Source: Chloroflexota bacterium | GTDB taxonomy: Bacteria > Chloroflexota > Anaerolineae > DUEN01 | Length of the DNA stretch: 64,000 nt | Reading direction: 5' to 3' | NCBI GenBank assembly: GCA_013152435.1 | Contig: JAADGJ010000012.1 | Span: 82,250-146,249 of the forward strand | Shown: positions 43,878 to 51,856 of the stretch, one piece after another | Layout: every line of letters begins with the position of its first letter | Numbering within the stretch: position 1 is the stretch's first letter | Notes under the pieces: model-generated | Database searches by the model: none | What the model was told of the DNA's origin: nothing | Seen by the model: only the letters and a program-made list of their open reading frames with translations | Made by a program: the position numbers and the translations under genes

Positions 43878-44864
43878 TCACTCAAGTCGGATGCGCGGGT
43901 CGGCCCAGGCGAGCATCAGGTCAGCCAGCAAGTTGCCGATGAGCAGGAAGATGGTATAGAAGACCAGCCCCGTGCCAGCCAGGTACATGTCCTGCGTTTG
44001 AAGCGCCGTCACGAACAAGGGCCCCGTTGTGGGCAAGTTGAGCACCATGGCGACCAACGCGTTGCCGCCGATGATGCTGGGCAGCGCCTCGGATCCCAGG
44101 ATGACGATCAGCGGGTTGATGGCCACCCGCACGGCGTGCTTCCACACGACGGTCCGGTTGGGCAGACCACGGGCCCGCGCCGCCTCCACGAAGGGCTGCC
44201 CCAATGTATCCAACAGGTTCCCCCGCATGATGCGGATCAGGCCGGCCGCGCCGGTGACGCTGCCGATCAACGCCGGGATCCATAAATGCTTCAGCAGATC
44301 GATCACCTTCCCCAGGCTCCACGGCGCGTCCTGATACTCGCGAGAGAAGAGCCCGCCGATATCCTGCTTCAAAATCACGGCGGCGAAGAACAAGACGATA
44401 AGAGCCAAAAGGAAACCAGGCGTGCCCAGGCCAATGAAGCTGATCGTGGTGAAGATCTGATCCCCCACGGAGTACTGGTTTACGGCCGAGTAAACGCCCA
44501 CAGGGATCGCGATGATCCAGGTGATCGCCAGGGTGGCGATCGCCAACACCGCCGTCAACATGAGACGCTGGCTGAGCAGGTCGCTCACGGGGCGTTCGTA
44601 CTGAAAGGACTCACCGAAATCCCCTTTGATGAAGTGCGACGCCCAGATCCAGTAGCGCGTCAGGAGCGGCTTGTCCAGGCCGTAGCGAGCCCGGTACTCG
44701 GCGATGCGCAACTCGGCGCTGCGATCCCCTCGGGCCTCCAGCTCGGCCAGCTTCTGCGTCAGGAAATCGCCTGGCGGGAGATCGATGATGAGGAAGCCGA
44801 CGAAGGAGACCAGCACGACCATGATCAGAGCGTACGCCACACGTCGTATCAGGTAAGTGAGCAT
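43878..44864 (-). CDS. ABC transporter permease (OppB-like)
   Basis: This 328-residue permease starts with ATG 44864 (MLTYLIRRVAYALIMVVLVS), with GGGAGG upstream; the frame extends to an ATG at 44906 without support. It has the OppB signature RYGLDKPLLTRYWIWASHFI, several helices and the cytoplasmic loop VEAARARGLPNRTVVWKHAV. It is the first permease gene after the binding-protein gene, separated by two hairpins. Confidence 0.9.
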   Translation of the reverse strand: MLTYLIRRVAYALIMVVLVSFVGFLIIDLPPGDFLTQKLAELEARGDRSAELRIAEYRARYGLDKPLLTRYWIWASHFIKGDFGESFQYERPVSDLLSQRLMLTAVLAIATLAITWIIAIPVGVYSAVNQYSVGDQIFTTISFIGLGTPGFLLALIVLFFAAVILKQDIGGLFSREYQDAPWSLGKVIDLLKHLWIPALIGSVTGAAGLIRIMRGNLLDTLGQPFVEAARARGLPNRTVVWKHAVRVAINPLIVILGSEALPSIIGGNALVAMVLNLPTTGPLFVTALQTQDMYLAGTGLVFYTIFLLIGNLLADLMLAWADPRIRLE

Positions 44865-44886
44865 ACAAACCTCCCAACCTGGGCAT

Positions 44887-44965
44887 AGGGCTGACGAGCT
44901 CTTCAAGCCCGTCAGCCCTCGCTACCTCATTGCCTATAAAGATATGGCGGACGGGTCCCCGCCAT
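44887..44965 (-). promoter_or_regulatory. Two tandem hairpins between binding-protein and permease genes (second importer)
   Basis: AGGGCTGACGAGCT (44887-44900) pairs with AGCCCGTCAGCCCT (44906-44919) with two mismatches. ATGGCGG (44944-44950) pairs with CCGCCAT (44959-44965) directly after the binding-protein stop; on the minus strand this inner hairpin is followed by ATCTTTATAG. The layout matches the first importer. Confidence 0.65.
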
Positions 44966-44979
44966 GTTGTCCACTACGG

Positions 44980-47013
44980 TTACTGCTCGATCCAGTACTG
45001 CTCCGGATGCTGGTTGCCGGGGCTGCCAGGCGCCCACGGGCCCAGGATGCCGTAGTTGGACACGTTGTGGAAGTTGTTCTTGACCACCACGGGCATCGGC
45101 TGGTCGCCCGCCGCGCCGAGCGTGAACGGCCCTTCCTCGATGTGGATGCGGATGGCCTCCCACACGATCTCATGCCGCTTCTCGATATCCGGCTCGGCCA
45201 GCCCCTTCTTGTAGAGCTTCAGCAGCCGATCGGCGGGGCTTCCAGGCTCCGGCTTCCACCCTTCCTTGCCACCCGTCTCGTTCCACTTGCCCTCCATGGG
45301 CCAGGCTCGATTGCCCCGGGTGGGGAAGATCCAGTCGGGATAGGTCCAGATGTCCACCTCGGAGGCGTGGGCAGCACGCAGCATGTACTTCCCCTCTCGC
45401 TGCCGCAGGTCCCAATCCGGCTGCCCCTGCAGGTTGTTCAGGATGCACTTGATCCCGACCGCCTCCAGGGCCTCCTTCAGCACCTGGGAGCCCTCGACCG
45501 GAACCTGCTCACCACCCCACAGACCCACATCGATGATGAGCTCGAACTTCTTGCCGCTGGGCAGCTCGCGCCAGCCATCGCCATCCTGGTCCACCATGCC
45601 CATCTCATCCAGCCAGGCCTTGGCCTTGTCCGGATCGTACTCGGCGTCGGCCTGCTGCCACTCCTTGAAGACCTTCTGGCCCTCCGGGCTGGCGAAGTGC
45701 CACGACTGCGGGCTGATGGTGGCCTGCTGCGGCGTGCCGATGCCATCCCACACCACGTCGATGAGATGCTCGCGATCCAGCGCCACGGAGATGGCCTTGC
45801 GGAACCGCTTATCCCGCAGGACGTCGCGAATCTCCTCGTCATCGACGAAGTCCTGGTTGATCAGCCAGCACGGCCAGCCGCCGGCGCCGTTCATCCAGCC
45901 CTCCTGCAGGTGGTAGCCACCGGACTCGGCCTGCTCGGCCAGGAAGGGGATGTCGCGCGGGTCGTCGGTGCCACGGAAGGTGCAGTCGTACTTCCCCTGC
46001 GAGATCTGGAGCACCCGGACTTCCTTCTCCGGCACGATGGCGATATCCAGCTTGTCGATGTACGGGAGCTGGTTGCCCTCCGTGTCCACCTTCCAGTAGT
46101 AGGGGTTGCGCTCCAGCACCGCCCGCTCACCGGCGACATACTCCACCGTACGCCAGGCGAAGAGGACAGGATAGTCCGGATTCTCCCACCACTTGTCCAT
46201 CTGCTCCAGGGTGTCGTAGTCGCTGTCGGGGTTGTACTTGGGGTGGAACTGCTTGAGGTAGTGCTTGGGCTTCATCAAGGGCTCCCACTCCCAGAAGCCC
46301 TGAGCCAGGATGTAGGGGGTGATCCACTGCGGCGTGTCCCACTTCATGACCATGGTGTAGTCATCGGGGAACTCCACATCCATGGGCTCCTGGGTGCTCT
46401 TCCAACCCCACCACGGCACCTGGACGACCTTGTAGTCCTCGTTAGTGGCCAGATCCTCCCACCAGAACTTCAGGTCCTCCATGGTGAAGGGCTCGCCGTC
46501 GGACCACTTGACGCCCTTGCGGAAGTAGAGGGTGACGGTCGTGCCGTCCTCGGACCACTCGTACTTGTAGGCCAGGCCCGGGCCGTACCCGGTGTAGTCC
46601 GGCTTCCAGCGGATGGGCGGGTCATACAGCCACATCTTGATGTTGGGAATCCTCGGATCCCAGGTCACGGCATGCCAGGTGCCGCCGTACTGGCCGATGG
46701 ACTCCTGCGGGGCGACGACGTCCAGATCCTCCGGCAGGCGCTCGTCCACGGGCGGGAGCTTGCCAGCCTTCACCAGCTCCGCCAGCATGGGCGCCTCGTT
46801 GTACTTGCTCACCTCCACCGGCACAGGAGTCGGCGTGGCCTCCTCAGCCTTGATGGCACCGGTCGGAGCGGTCGGCGTCGGCTTGGCCTCCTCCACCGGC
46901 GCCGCCGTCGGCGTCGGCGCGGCACCGCCCGCACACGCAGCGGACACGGCCCCCGCGGTCACGATCGCGGACAGCCGAAGGAACTCACGACGGGTTATGG
47001 ATCGCTTGCTCAT
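44980..47013 (-). CDS. Extracellular solute-binding protein, family 5 (Tat-type lipoprotein)
   Basis: This 677-residue protein delivers peptide or oligosaccharide to the second importer. The N-terminus MSKRSITRREFLRLSAIVT has a twin-arginine motif (RREFLR) and then the lipobox SAAC with Cys27, so it is exported folded by Tat and lipid-anchored. An Ala-Pro-Thr linker precedes the SBP_bac_5 fold (FRKGVKWSDGEPFTMEDLKF; RFRKAISVALDREHLIDVV). It is longer than OppA and related in architecture to the 8025-10178 protein, which by contrast has a Sec-type signal. It is first in its operon, 480 bases from the promoter start. Confidence 0.92.
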   Translation of the reverse strand: MSKRSITRREFLRLSAIVTAGAVSAACAGGAAPTPTAAPVEEAKPTPTAPTGAIKAEEATPTPVPVEVSKYNEAPMLAELVKAGKLPPVDERLPEDLDVVAPQESIGQYGGTWHAVTWDPRIPNIKMWLYDPPIRWKPDYTGYGPGLAYKYEWSEDGTTVTLYFRKGVKWSDGEPFTMEDLKFWWEDLATNEDYKVVQVPWWGWKSTQEPMDVEFPDDYTMVMKWDTPQWITPYILAQGFWEWEPLMKPKHYLKQFHPKYNPDSDYDTLEQMDKWWENPDYPVLFAWRTVEYVAGERAVLERNPYYWKVDTEGNQLPYIDKLDIAIVPEKEVRVLQISQGKYDCTFRGTDDPRDIPFLAEQAESGGYHLQEGWMNGAGGWPCWLINQDFVDDEEIRDVLRDKRFRKAISVALDREHLIDVVWDGIGTPQQATISPQSWHFASPEGQKVFKEWQQADAEYDPDKAKAWLDEMGMVDQDGDGWRELPSGKKFELIIDVGLWGGEQVPVEGSQVLKEALEAVGIKCILNNLQGQPDWDLRQREGKYMLRAAHASEVDIWTYPDWIFPTRGNRAWPMEGKWNETGGKEGWKPEPGSPADRLLKLYKKGLAEPDIEKRHEIVWEAIRIHIEEGPFTLGAAGDQPMPVVVKNNFHNVSNYGILGPWAPGSPGNQHPEQYWIEQ

Positions 47014-47501
47014 GGTTTCACCTCCAGGCGAGATATGAAAACGCGCAAGGATGCTCGGAAAATCAACGGTTCATCGCCAGTGTCGCCCGTTCACACCACC
47101 TCCTTCCCTCGACAGAATGCCTGGGAGGGGAGACACAGGCTCTCTCCGCCCCCGGCTCATCTGATGCCAGCGCCACGCCCACAGCAAACGGGATGGGGTC
47201 GATAGGCATCGCCATTCAGCAATTTCCCCTATAGCGCCAATCCGCCTACAACCAATACGCTGTGAACCGTAACGGCGCGGGGGAGAGGAATGATCAAACC
47301 GCCCGATCGATGACCACACGGATCGAGCAAAGCCGCCGGATTCGATGAACGTCTCCCGGTATGTGGATCCACCCGGATACGCCAACCGGCCTTCCATTCT
47401 CGAAAAGAGGGTGACATCCTTGCCCCCGTCGAGGCTCCCGATGAGCGATTATGAAACAGCAGAAAATGTGGGAAGATAAAGAGGGCAACAACTCGATGGA
47501 G
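47014..47501 (-). other. Long 5' leader of the second importer operon
   Basis: About 480 transcribed but apparently untranslated bases lie between the promoter at 47502-47530 and ATG 47013. I see no riboswitch family I can name and no believable open frame. Confidence 0.45.
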
Positions 47502-47530
47502 ATTATACCACTTTCTCCCCCGGGTGTCAA
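47502..47530 (-). promoter_or_regulatory. Consensus sigma-70 promoter of the second importer operon
   Basis: On the minus strand TTGACA (complement of 47525-47530) and TATAAT (complement of 47502-47507) are perfect and exactly 17 bases apart. Predicted start near 47495, reading toward the binding-protein gene. Confidence 0.85.
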
Positions 47531-47550
47531 CGAAGTACACCTAATTTCTA

Positions 47551-47564
47551 TGAAAGCACTTTCA
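47551..47564. promoter_or_regulatory. LacI/CcpA-type operator-like palindrome
   Basis: TGAAAGCACTTTCA differs by one central base from the classic LacI-family/cre-type palindrome TGAAAGCGCTTTCA. It sits about 20 bases upstream of the -35 hexamer, a position fitting activation or repression by a sugar regulator not encoded in this window. Confidence 0.55.
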
Positions 47565-47671
47565 CCCCGAGATGCAGGGAAGAGAAGGGGAGCGCCTCAT
47601 AAATTTCAGCGCGGGCGATCGCCCACAGCCGGAGATGCTCAGAAAATGCGATGGGAACCACCAAAGCACTA

Positions 47672-48031
47672 AGAGCGTGTCTGAGAATTTACCGGCACGG
47701 TGTCTGAGGGTCTCCCTCAGCGACCAGCTCCACAGGGGGAGGTCCCCTCCACGGAAAACCCCACTTTTCCGGCCTGCACCTGCCTTTCTCGGCCCTTCCC
47801 GAAGGGCCCAGGCCGAGGTCAGGCAGGTCGAAGGCAGAAGAAAGGCTTTCTCCGGAGAGGTAGAGCCCCTCCCTCCGGTTTGGCCCTTTGGGTAGCGAAG
47901 GGTAGTACCCTTCGCTACCCATACCAAGATATAGGGGGATGCCATAAAAGAGGCCGCATATATAGGACCTCAAAGAAAAAGGACAAACTCCAGGGAGGGG
48001 CAGAAGCAATGGCATTTCTCAGACACACTCT
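47672..48031 (+). repeat. MITE-like repeat, copy H (complete long variant, ~360 bp)
   Basis: The left end AGAGCGTGTCTGAGAATTTA and the right end TTTCTCAGACACACTCT are inverted repeats. It includes the long-variant module (GGTAGCGAAGGGTAGTACCC palindrome, CATATATAGGACCTCAAAGA). The insertion sequence begins two bases after its right end. Confidence 0.82.
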
Positions 48032-48032
48032 A

Positions 48033-49478
48033 AGCTCGACTTTGTACGAAGTTTGATAAATAAGCGTGGGCAAGGTAAGCTTTGACCAGACTCTACTCCA
48101 GAGGAGGTCAAAGATGCTTACCCTGCCCGAAGCAATTATGCCATTGTTGGAGCCGTTCTGTCCACTGTTCCATCGTTCGACGTGGGTCAAGGTGCAGGTT
48201 CTGCTCGTGGGGGCCATTCTGGCGGTGGGCAAGCGCACCGTTACCTCGGCTCTGCGAGTGATGGGGGTGAGCGATGAAAGCGGTTTTGCCAAGTACCATC
48301 ACGTGCTGAACCGAGCGGTTTGGTCGTCCCACCGGGTGGCCGAGATGCTGCTGGCGCTGCTGATGGTCCATTTGGATAAGGGCACGGGCCCCCTCGTGTT
48401 TGGGATCGATGAAACCATGTTGGGGGCTAAAGATCACGGCCCGGGGCATCTATCGCGATGCGGTGCGCTCGAGCAAGCAACACTTTGTCAAGACCAGTGG
48501 TCTGCGCTGGATCAGTATGATGTGGCTGACATGGATCCCCTGGGCCCACCGGACTTGGGCCTTGCCCTTTCTCACCGTGCTCGCACCCTCGGAAGGCTAT
48601 TATGAAACGTCGGTGCGACGGCATAAGACGTTGACGGACTGGGCCCGGCAGATGATCTTTCAACTCCGGCGCTGGATCCCCCATCGGCCGCTGGTCGTGG
48701 TGGCCGATTACAGCTATGCTGTGCTGGAGCTTCTCCATGCCTGTCAGCAGTTGGCCCATCCTGTGACCCTGATTACCCGCCTGCGCCTGGACGCCGCTTT
48801 GTATGAACCGGCCCCTCCCTACTCCGGCAAGGGACGCCCCCGCAAGAAAGGCCAACGCTTGCCCACCCTGGAGGCCGTGCTCAACAGCGCTCAAACTGTC
48901 TGGCAAACGGTGACCGTGACCTGGTATGATCAGCATCCCCGCACCATGGAAATCGTCTCCCATACCGCCGTCTGGTACCACCCCGGCAAACCACCGGTCC
49001 CGCTGCGCTGGGTGTTGGTGCGTGACCCGCAGGGGGAGTATGAAACGATCGCCCTATTGGCGACCGACCCCGACCTCGCTCCCATCCAGATCGTCAACTG
49101 GTTTGTGCAACGCTGGCGCCTCGAAGTGACGTTTGAAGAAGTCCGCATGCACCTCGGTGTGGAAACACAACGCCAATGGTCGGACAAAGCCATTGCCCGC
49201 ACGACGCCCGCCCTGTTGGGCCTCTTTTCTTGGATCACTTTGGCAGCCCATCTTCTGGCCCAACAGCACCAGGTCACGGTGCGCCAGGCTGCCTGGTATG
49301 TGAAGGTGCACCCCACCTTCTCTGATGCCATCAGTTGGGTCCGTCAAGCACTCTGGTTCCCGACGGCGACTTTTTGCATGTCGCCTCGCGAGTCGGATAT
49401 GGTGAAAATCCCGCGATCCCTTCTGGATCGCCTGGTAGATACCGTCTGTTACGCTACCTGAACGTACAAAGTCGAGCT
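48033..49478 (+). mobile_element. IS701-like insertion sequence (1446 bp)
   Basis: Perfect 16-bp terminal inverted repeats: AGCTCGACTTTGTACG at 48033-48048 and CGTACAAAGTCGAGCT at 49463-49478. Read with the first and last repeat base assigned to the flanks, TAA lies on both sides and could be a 3-bp target duplication. It encloses one transposase reading frame interrupted by a frameshift. It is inserted directly beside the right end of a MITE-like repeat. Confidence 0.85.
48114..49461 (+). pseudogene. IS701-family (DDE_5-type) transposase, frameshifted
   Basis: Two frames encode one DDE transposase. Frame one runs from ATG 48114 (ribosome-binding site GGAGG) through LVGAILAVGKRTVTSALRVM and KYHHVLNRAVWSSHRVAEML to the first catalytic Asp in FGIDET near 48415, then derails into unrelated sequence ending at 48605. 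Frame two picks up at WGLKITARGIYRDAVRSS (about 48424) and continues through the second Asp (LVVVADYSYAV) and the Glu helix (WRLEVTFEEVRMHLG) to 49461. Intact relatives read GIDxTIERRxG across the junction, so roughly eight bases encoding the IERR segment appear deleted. No slippery heptamer is visible, so programmed frameshifting is unlikely and the element is probably inactive by itself. Confidence 0.82.
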
Positions 49479-49500
49479 AAGATCCTCAGAGTTTGGAGAG

Positions 49501-49594
49501 CTTACGAGTGTGAGAAGCGGCCTCGCTATACTCCTTTCCATGCCCTTCTTGGTGTCTTGGTGGCTTCGTGGCGTGTTCTTCAGACACATTCGCA
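49501..49594. repeat. MITE-like repeat, copy I (right module)
   Basis: Matches the right half of copy A: ATGCCCTTCTTGGTGTCTTG, GTGGCTTCGTGGCGTGTTCT and the end CTTCAGACACATTC. The left end is absent, possibly displaced by the neighbouring insertion sequence. Confidence 0.6.
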
Positions 49595-49740
49595 GACGCC
49601 GACGACGAGGCGACACGCCCCCATCCACGCCGAAATCGGGTTGCACAAATCCGGGATGTGCGCTAATATCCCCCTATCCCTGCAGATCCCCTGCCAAGAT
49701 CACCGAGAAGCCCGGCGACACGCGACCACTGAGGTGACGC

Positions 49741-50406
49741 ATGCTGAGACAAACGTTTGACCGAGAGTTGCAGCGGCTCCAGGATGATATCCTGGCCCTG
49801 GGTGATATGGTGGAAAAGGCGCTCTTGGAATCCGTGGAATGTCTGAAGAGACAGGATCAGGAATGCGCCCGCCGGATCATCGCGAACGACAGCCAGATCA
49901 ACGCGAAGCGGTTCGCCATCGAGTCGGACTGCCTCACCCTGATCGCCACACAGCAGCCCATGGCCAGCGACCTGCGCACCCTCGCCGCTATCCTGGAGAT
50001 CGCGACCGAGCTGGAACGCACAGGCGATTACGCCAAGGGGATCTCCAAGATCAATCTGCTGATCGGCAACGCCCCCCTCATCAAGCCGCTGATCGATATC
50101 CCCCGCATGGCCGAGAAGGCGTGCGACATGCTCAGCCGCGCGCTCAAGGCCTTCGCGGAGCGGGACGTCACGGCCGCCCGGGAGATCCCCAAGGAAGATG
50201 ACGAGATGGACGCCCTGTACAACCAGGTGTATCGGGAGTTGCTGACCATCATGATGTCCGACCACAGCACCATCGAACAAGCCAGTTACCTCCTGTGGGC
50301 CGCGCACAACCTGGAGCGGGCCGCTGACCGGGTGACCAACATCTGCGAGCGCGTGATCTTCACCGTGGAAGGCGAGATGATCGAGGTGGACACCGAGGAG
50401 ATATAG
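49741..50406 (+). CDS. phoU: PhoU family phosphate-signalling regulator
   Basis: This 221-residue all-helical protein consists of two three-helix PhoU repeats. The conserved metal-binding motif occurs as ELERTGDYAKGI in the first repeat and NLERAADRVTNICER in the second. PhoU links the phosphate ABC transporter to the PhoR kinase and restrains phosphate uptake. Usually it sits in a pst operon; here it is alone between an insertion sequence and a GntR gene, so it is an orphan copy whose partners lie elsewhere. Length is normal. Confidence 0.92.
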   Translation: MLRQTFDRELQRLQDDILALGDMVEKALLESVECLKRQDQECARRIIANDSQINAKRFAIESDCLTLIATQQPMASDLRTLAAILEIATELERTGDYAKGISKINLLIGNAPLIKPLIDIPRMAEKACDMLSRALKAFAERDVTAAREIPKEDDEMDALYNQVYRELLTIMMSDHSTIEQASYLLWAAHNLERAADRVTNICERVIFTVEGEMIEVDTEEI

Positions 50407-50629
50407 CCCCAGCGCACCCTCCCACCGGGGCGATCGGCCGCACGCGGGGCCCTCATCCGCCACGCGGCTCCACACTATCCCCGCCCGTACCCACGCCCCT
50501 GGATCCAGCCACGCGAGGGCGGGTCCCGGCCCGCCCTACGACTTGAAGCCCTCACGATATACACACACAGGCGACTTCCCTGATCCGCCGGTAGTGTATC
50601 CAAAAGGATGGGAATCCCGCCAGGCGACC

Positions 50630-50790
50630 CGCGACGCCCATCGCAAGTCCACAGGGGTGATGCGAAGGGAGGTCCCTCCGCCCAAACACCCTCTTTTCCG
50701 CCTGACACCCGCCCTCTCCCGGCCTGATTCGGGTGGATAAGGCCGGGAGAGACAGGTGAGGGGCGGAATCAGAAAATTTCTTTTGAGGGG
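50630..50790. repeat. Degenerate MITE-like repeat, copy J
   Basis: Fragments of the family remain (CGCAAGTCCACAGGGGTGAT, GGAGGTCCCTCC, CTCTTTTCCGCCTGACACC, CTCTCCCGGCCTGATTCGGG, AGAAAATTTCTTTTGAGGGG), but both ends are worn. The remaining bases of 50407-50856 show nothing I recognise. Confidence 0.5.
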
Positions 50791-50856
50791 CTGCGCCCCT
50801 CAATGCTCCCCGTTGTGTTTCCACCAAGAAAGATGCACGATCGCTCCGTCGTCCAC

Positions 50857-50908
50857 TTGCCATCTTTTGCCTCGCGTGGTATCATCTAGTATAGACTGGT
50901 ATAGAGCA
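50857..50908 (+). promoter_or_regulatory. Overlapping promoters with a HutC/DasR-type operator before the gntR gene
   Basis: Two promoter pairs with 17-base spacers overlap: TTGCCA (50857-50862) with TATCAT (50880-50885), and TTGCCT (50867-50872) with TATAGA (50890-50895). Over the second -10 lie two operator-like sites 10 bases apart. GTATAGAC (50889-50896) fits the HutC-subfamily consensus GTnTAnAC exactly. TGGTATAGAGCA (50897-50908) matches the DasR/NagR dre site TGGTCTAGACCA at 10 of 12 positions. Confidence 0.65.
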
Positions 50909-50940
50909 CCCTTCCACAAGCACACCAAGGAGCCAAACAC

Positions 50941-51744
50941 ATGAGCTCTTTCCGGCTCCTCCTACAAGCCATCGACAAAGAGGCGGCCAAGCCGTTATAC
51001 GTCCAGCTCAAAGAATCCCTGCTGGAGGCCATCGAAAACGGCGACCTCACACCCCATCACCGGATCCCCTCCGAGCGAGAGCTGAGCGAACTCACCGGCC
51101 TCAGCCGGATGACCGTCCGGCAGGCGGTACGCAGCCTGATCCTGGAGGGCCGCCTCTACACCGTACCCGGGAAGGGCACCTTCGTGGCCGATCCCAAGAT
51201 CGAGCAGCGGCTACGCAACCTGACCGGGTTCACCGAGGAGATGCGAAACCAGGGGCTGGCACCCACATCACGCGTGCTGTCCCAGAAGCGCATCCCCGCC
51301 CCGGCCAACTGCGCACGGATGCTCCGCATCGCCCCGGGTGCGGAGGTGATGTGCCTGCATCGCCTGCGCCTGGCCGACGGCCAGCCCGTGGCCATTGAGA
51401 AGGCCTGGCTATCGCTGGAGATGTTCCCCAACCTTCTCGAGTTCGACTTCGCCGCCAACTCGCTTTACGACGTATTGCGTCGCTCCTACAGGGTCATCCT
51501 GCAGCGGGCCGAACAGGTCGTGGAGGCGACGCTGGCGGACGAGGCGACGGCGGAGCTGCTCGGGGTCTCCGTGGGGGCCCCCCTTCTAGCCTTCGAACGG
51601 ATCACGTACGACTCGAACGGGACGCCCATCGAGTTCGTGCAATCCGTCTACCGCTCCGACCGGTTCCGCCTGCGCGTGGCGTTGGACGTAGGCGCCGAAG
51701 CGGAGAGCGCCGTACAACAGCTTGTCCTGCCAACCCAAACCTGA
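50941..51744 (+). CDS. GntR-family (HutC subfamily, UTRA domain) transcriptional regulator
   Basis: This 267-residue repressor has an N-terminal winged helix (PLYVQLKESLLEAIENGDLT; IPSERELSELTGLSRMTVRQ) and the wing tip PGKGTFVADP. The UTRA effector domain runs from about residue 95, with family marks CLHRLRLADGQPVAIEKAWL and the late ITYDSNGTPIEFVQSVYRSD. UTRA regulators of the NagR/DasR type bind phosphorylated amino sugars. Encoded just upstream are matching operator sites, and downstream are a sugar importer, a BadF-type sugar kinase and SIS proteins, so it probably controls this cluster and itself. Confidence 0.9.
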   Translation: MSSFRLLLQAIDKEAAKPLYVQLKESLLEAIENGDLTPHHRIPSERELSELTGLSRMTVRQAVRSLILEGRLYTVPGKGTFVADPKIEQRLRNLTGFTEEMRNQGLAPTSRVLSQKRIPAPANCARMLRIAPGAEVMCLHRLRLADGQPVAIEKAWLSLEMFPNLLEFDFAANSLYDVLRRSYRVILQRAEQVVEATLADEATAELLGVSVGAPLLAFERITYDSNGTPIEFVQSVYRSDRFRLRVALDVGAEAESAVQQLVLPTQT

Positions 51745-51793
51745 GGACCTTCCACACCATCGCCGCCCACCATCCAGGTCGTGATCTGTCGGC

Positions 51794-51809
51794 AAGTGGT
51801 CGACCACTT
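51794..51809 (+). promoter_or_regulatory. Perfect 16-bp palindrome upstream of the sugar-binding protein gene
   Basis: AAGTGGTCGACCACTT is perfectly self-complementary and lies 48 bases before the binding-protein start, between the regulator gene and its probable targets. TGGTCGACCA resembles GntR-family half-sites. It may be a second operator. Confidence 0.5.
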
Positions 51810-51856
51810 CTTCGTCGCCGTCCCAATATCCACATTCAAAACCTTAACGGAGGTGC

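Noticed and set aside
48400..48605. Programmed frameshift making a functional transposase
   Set aside because: No slippery heptamer or downstream pseudoknot-like sequence at the junction, and the conserved IERR segment is missing, which fits a deletion better.
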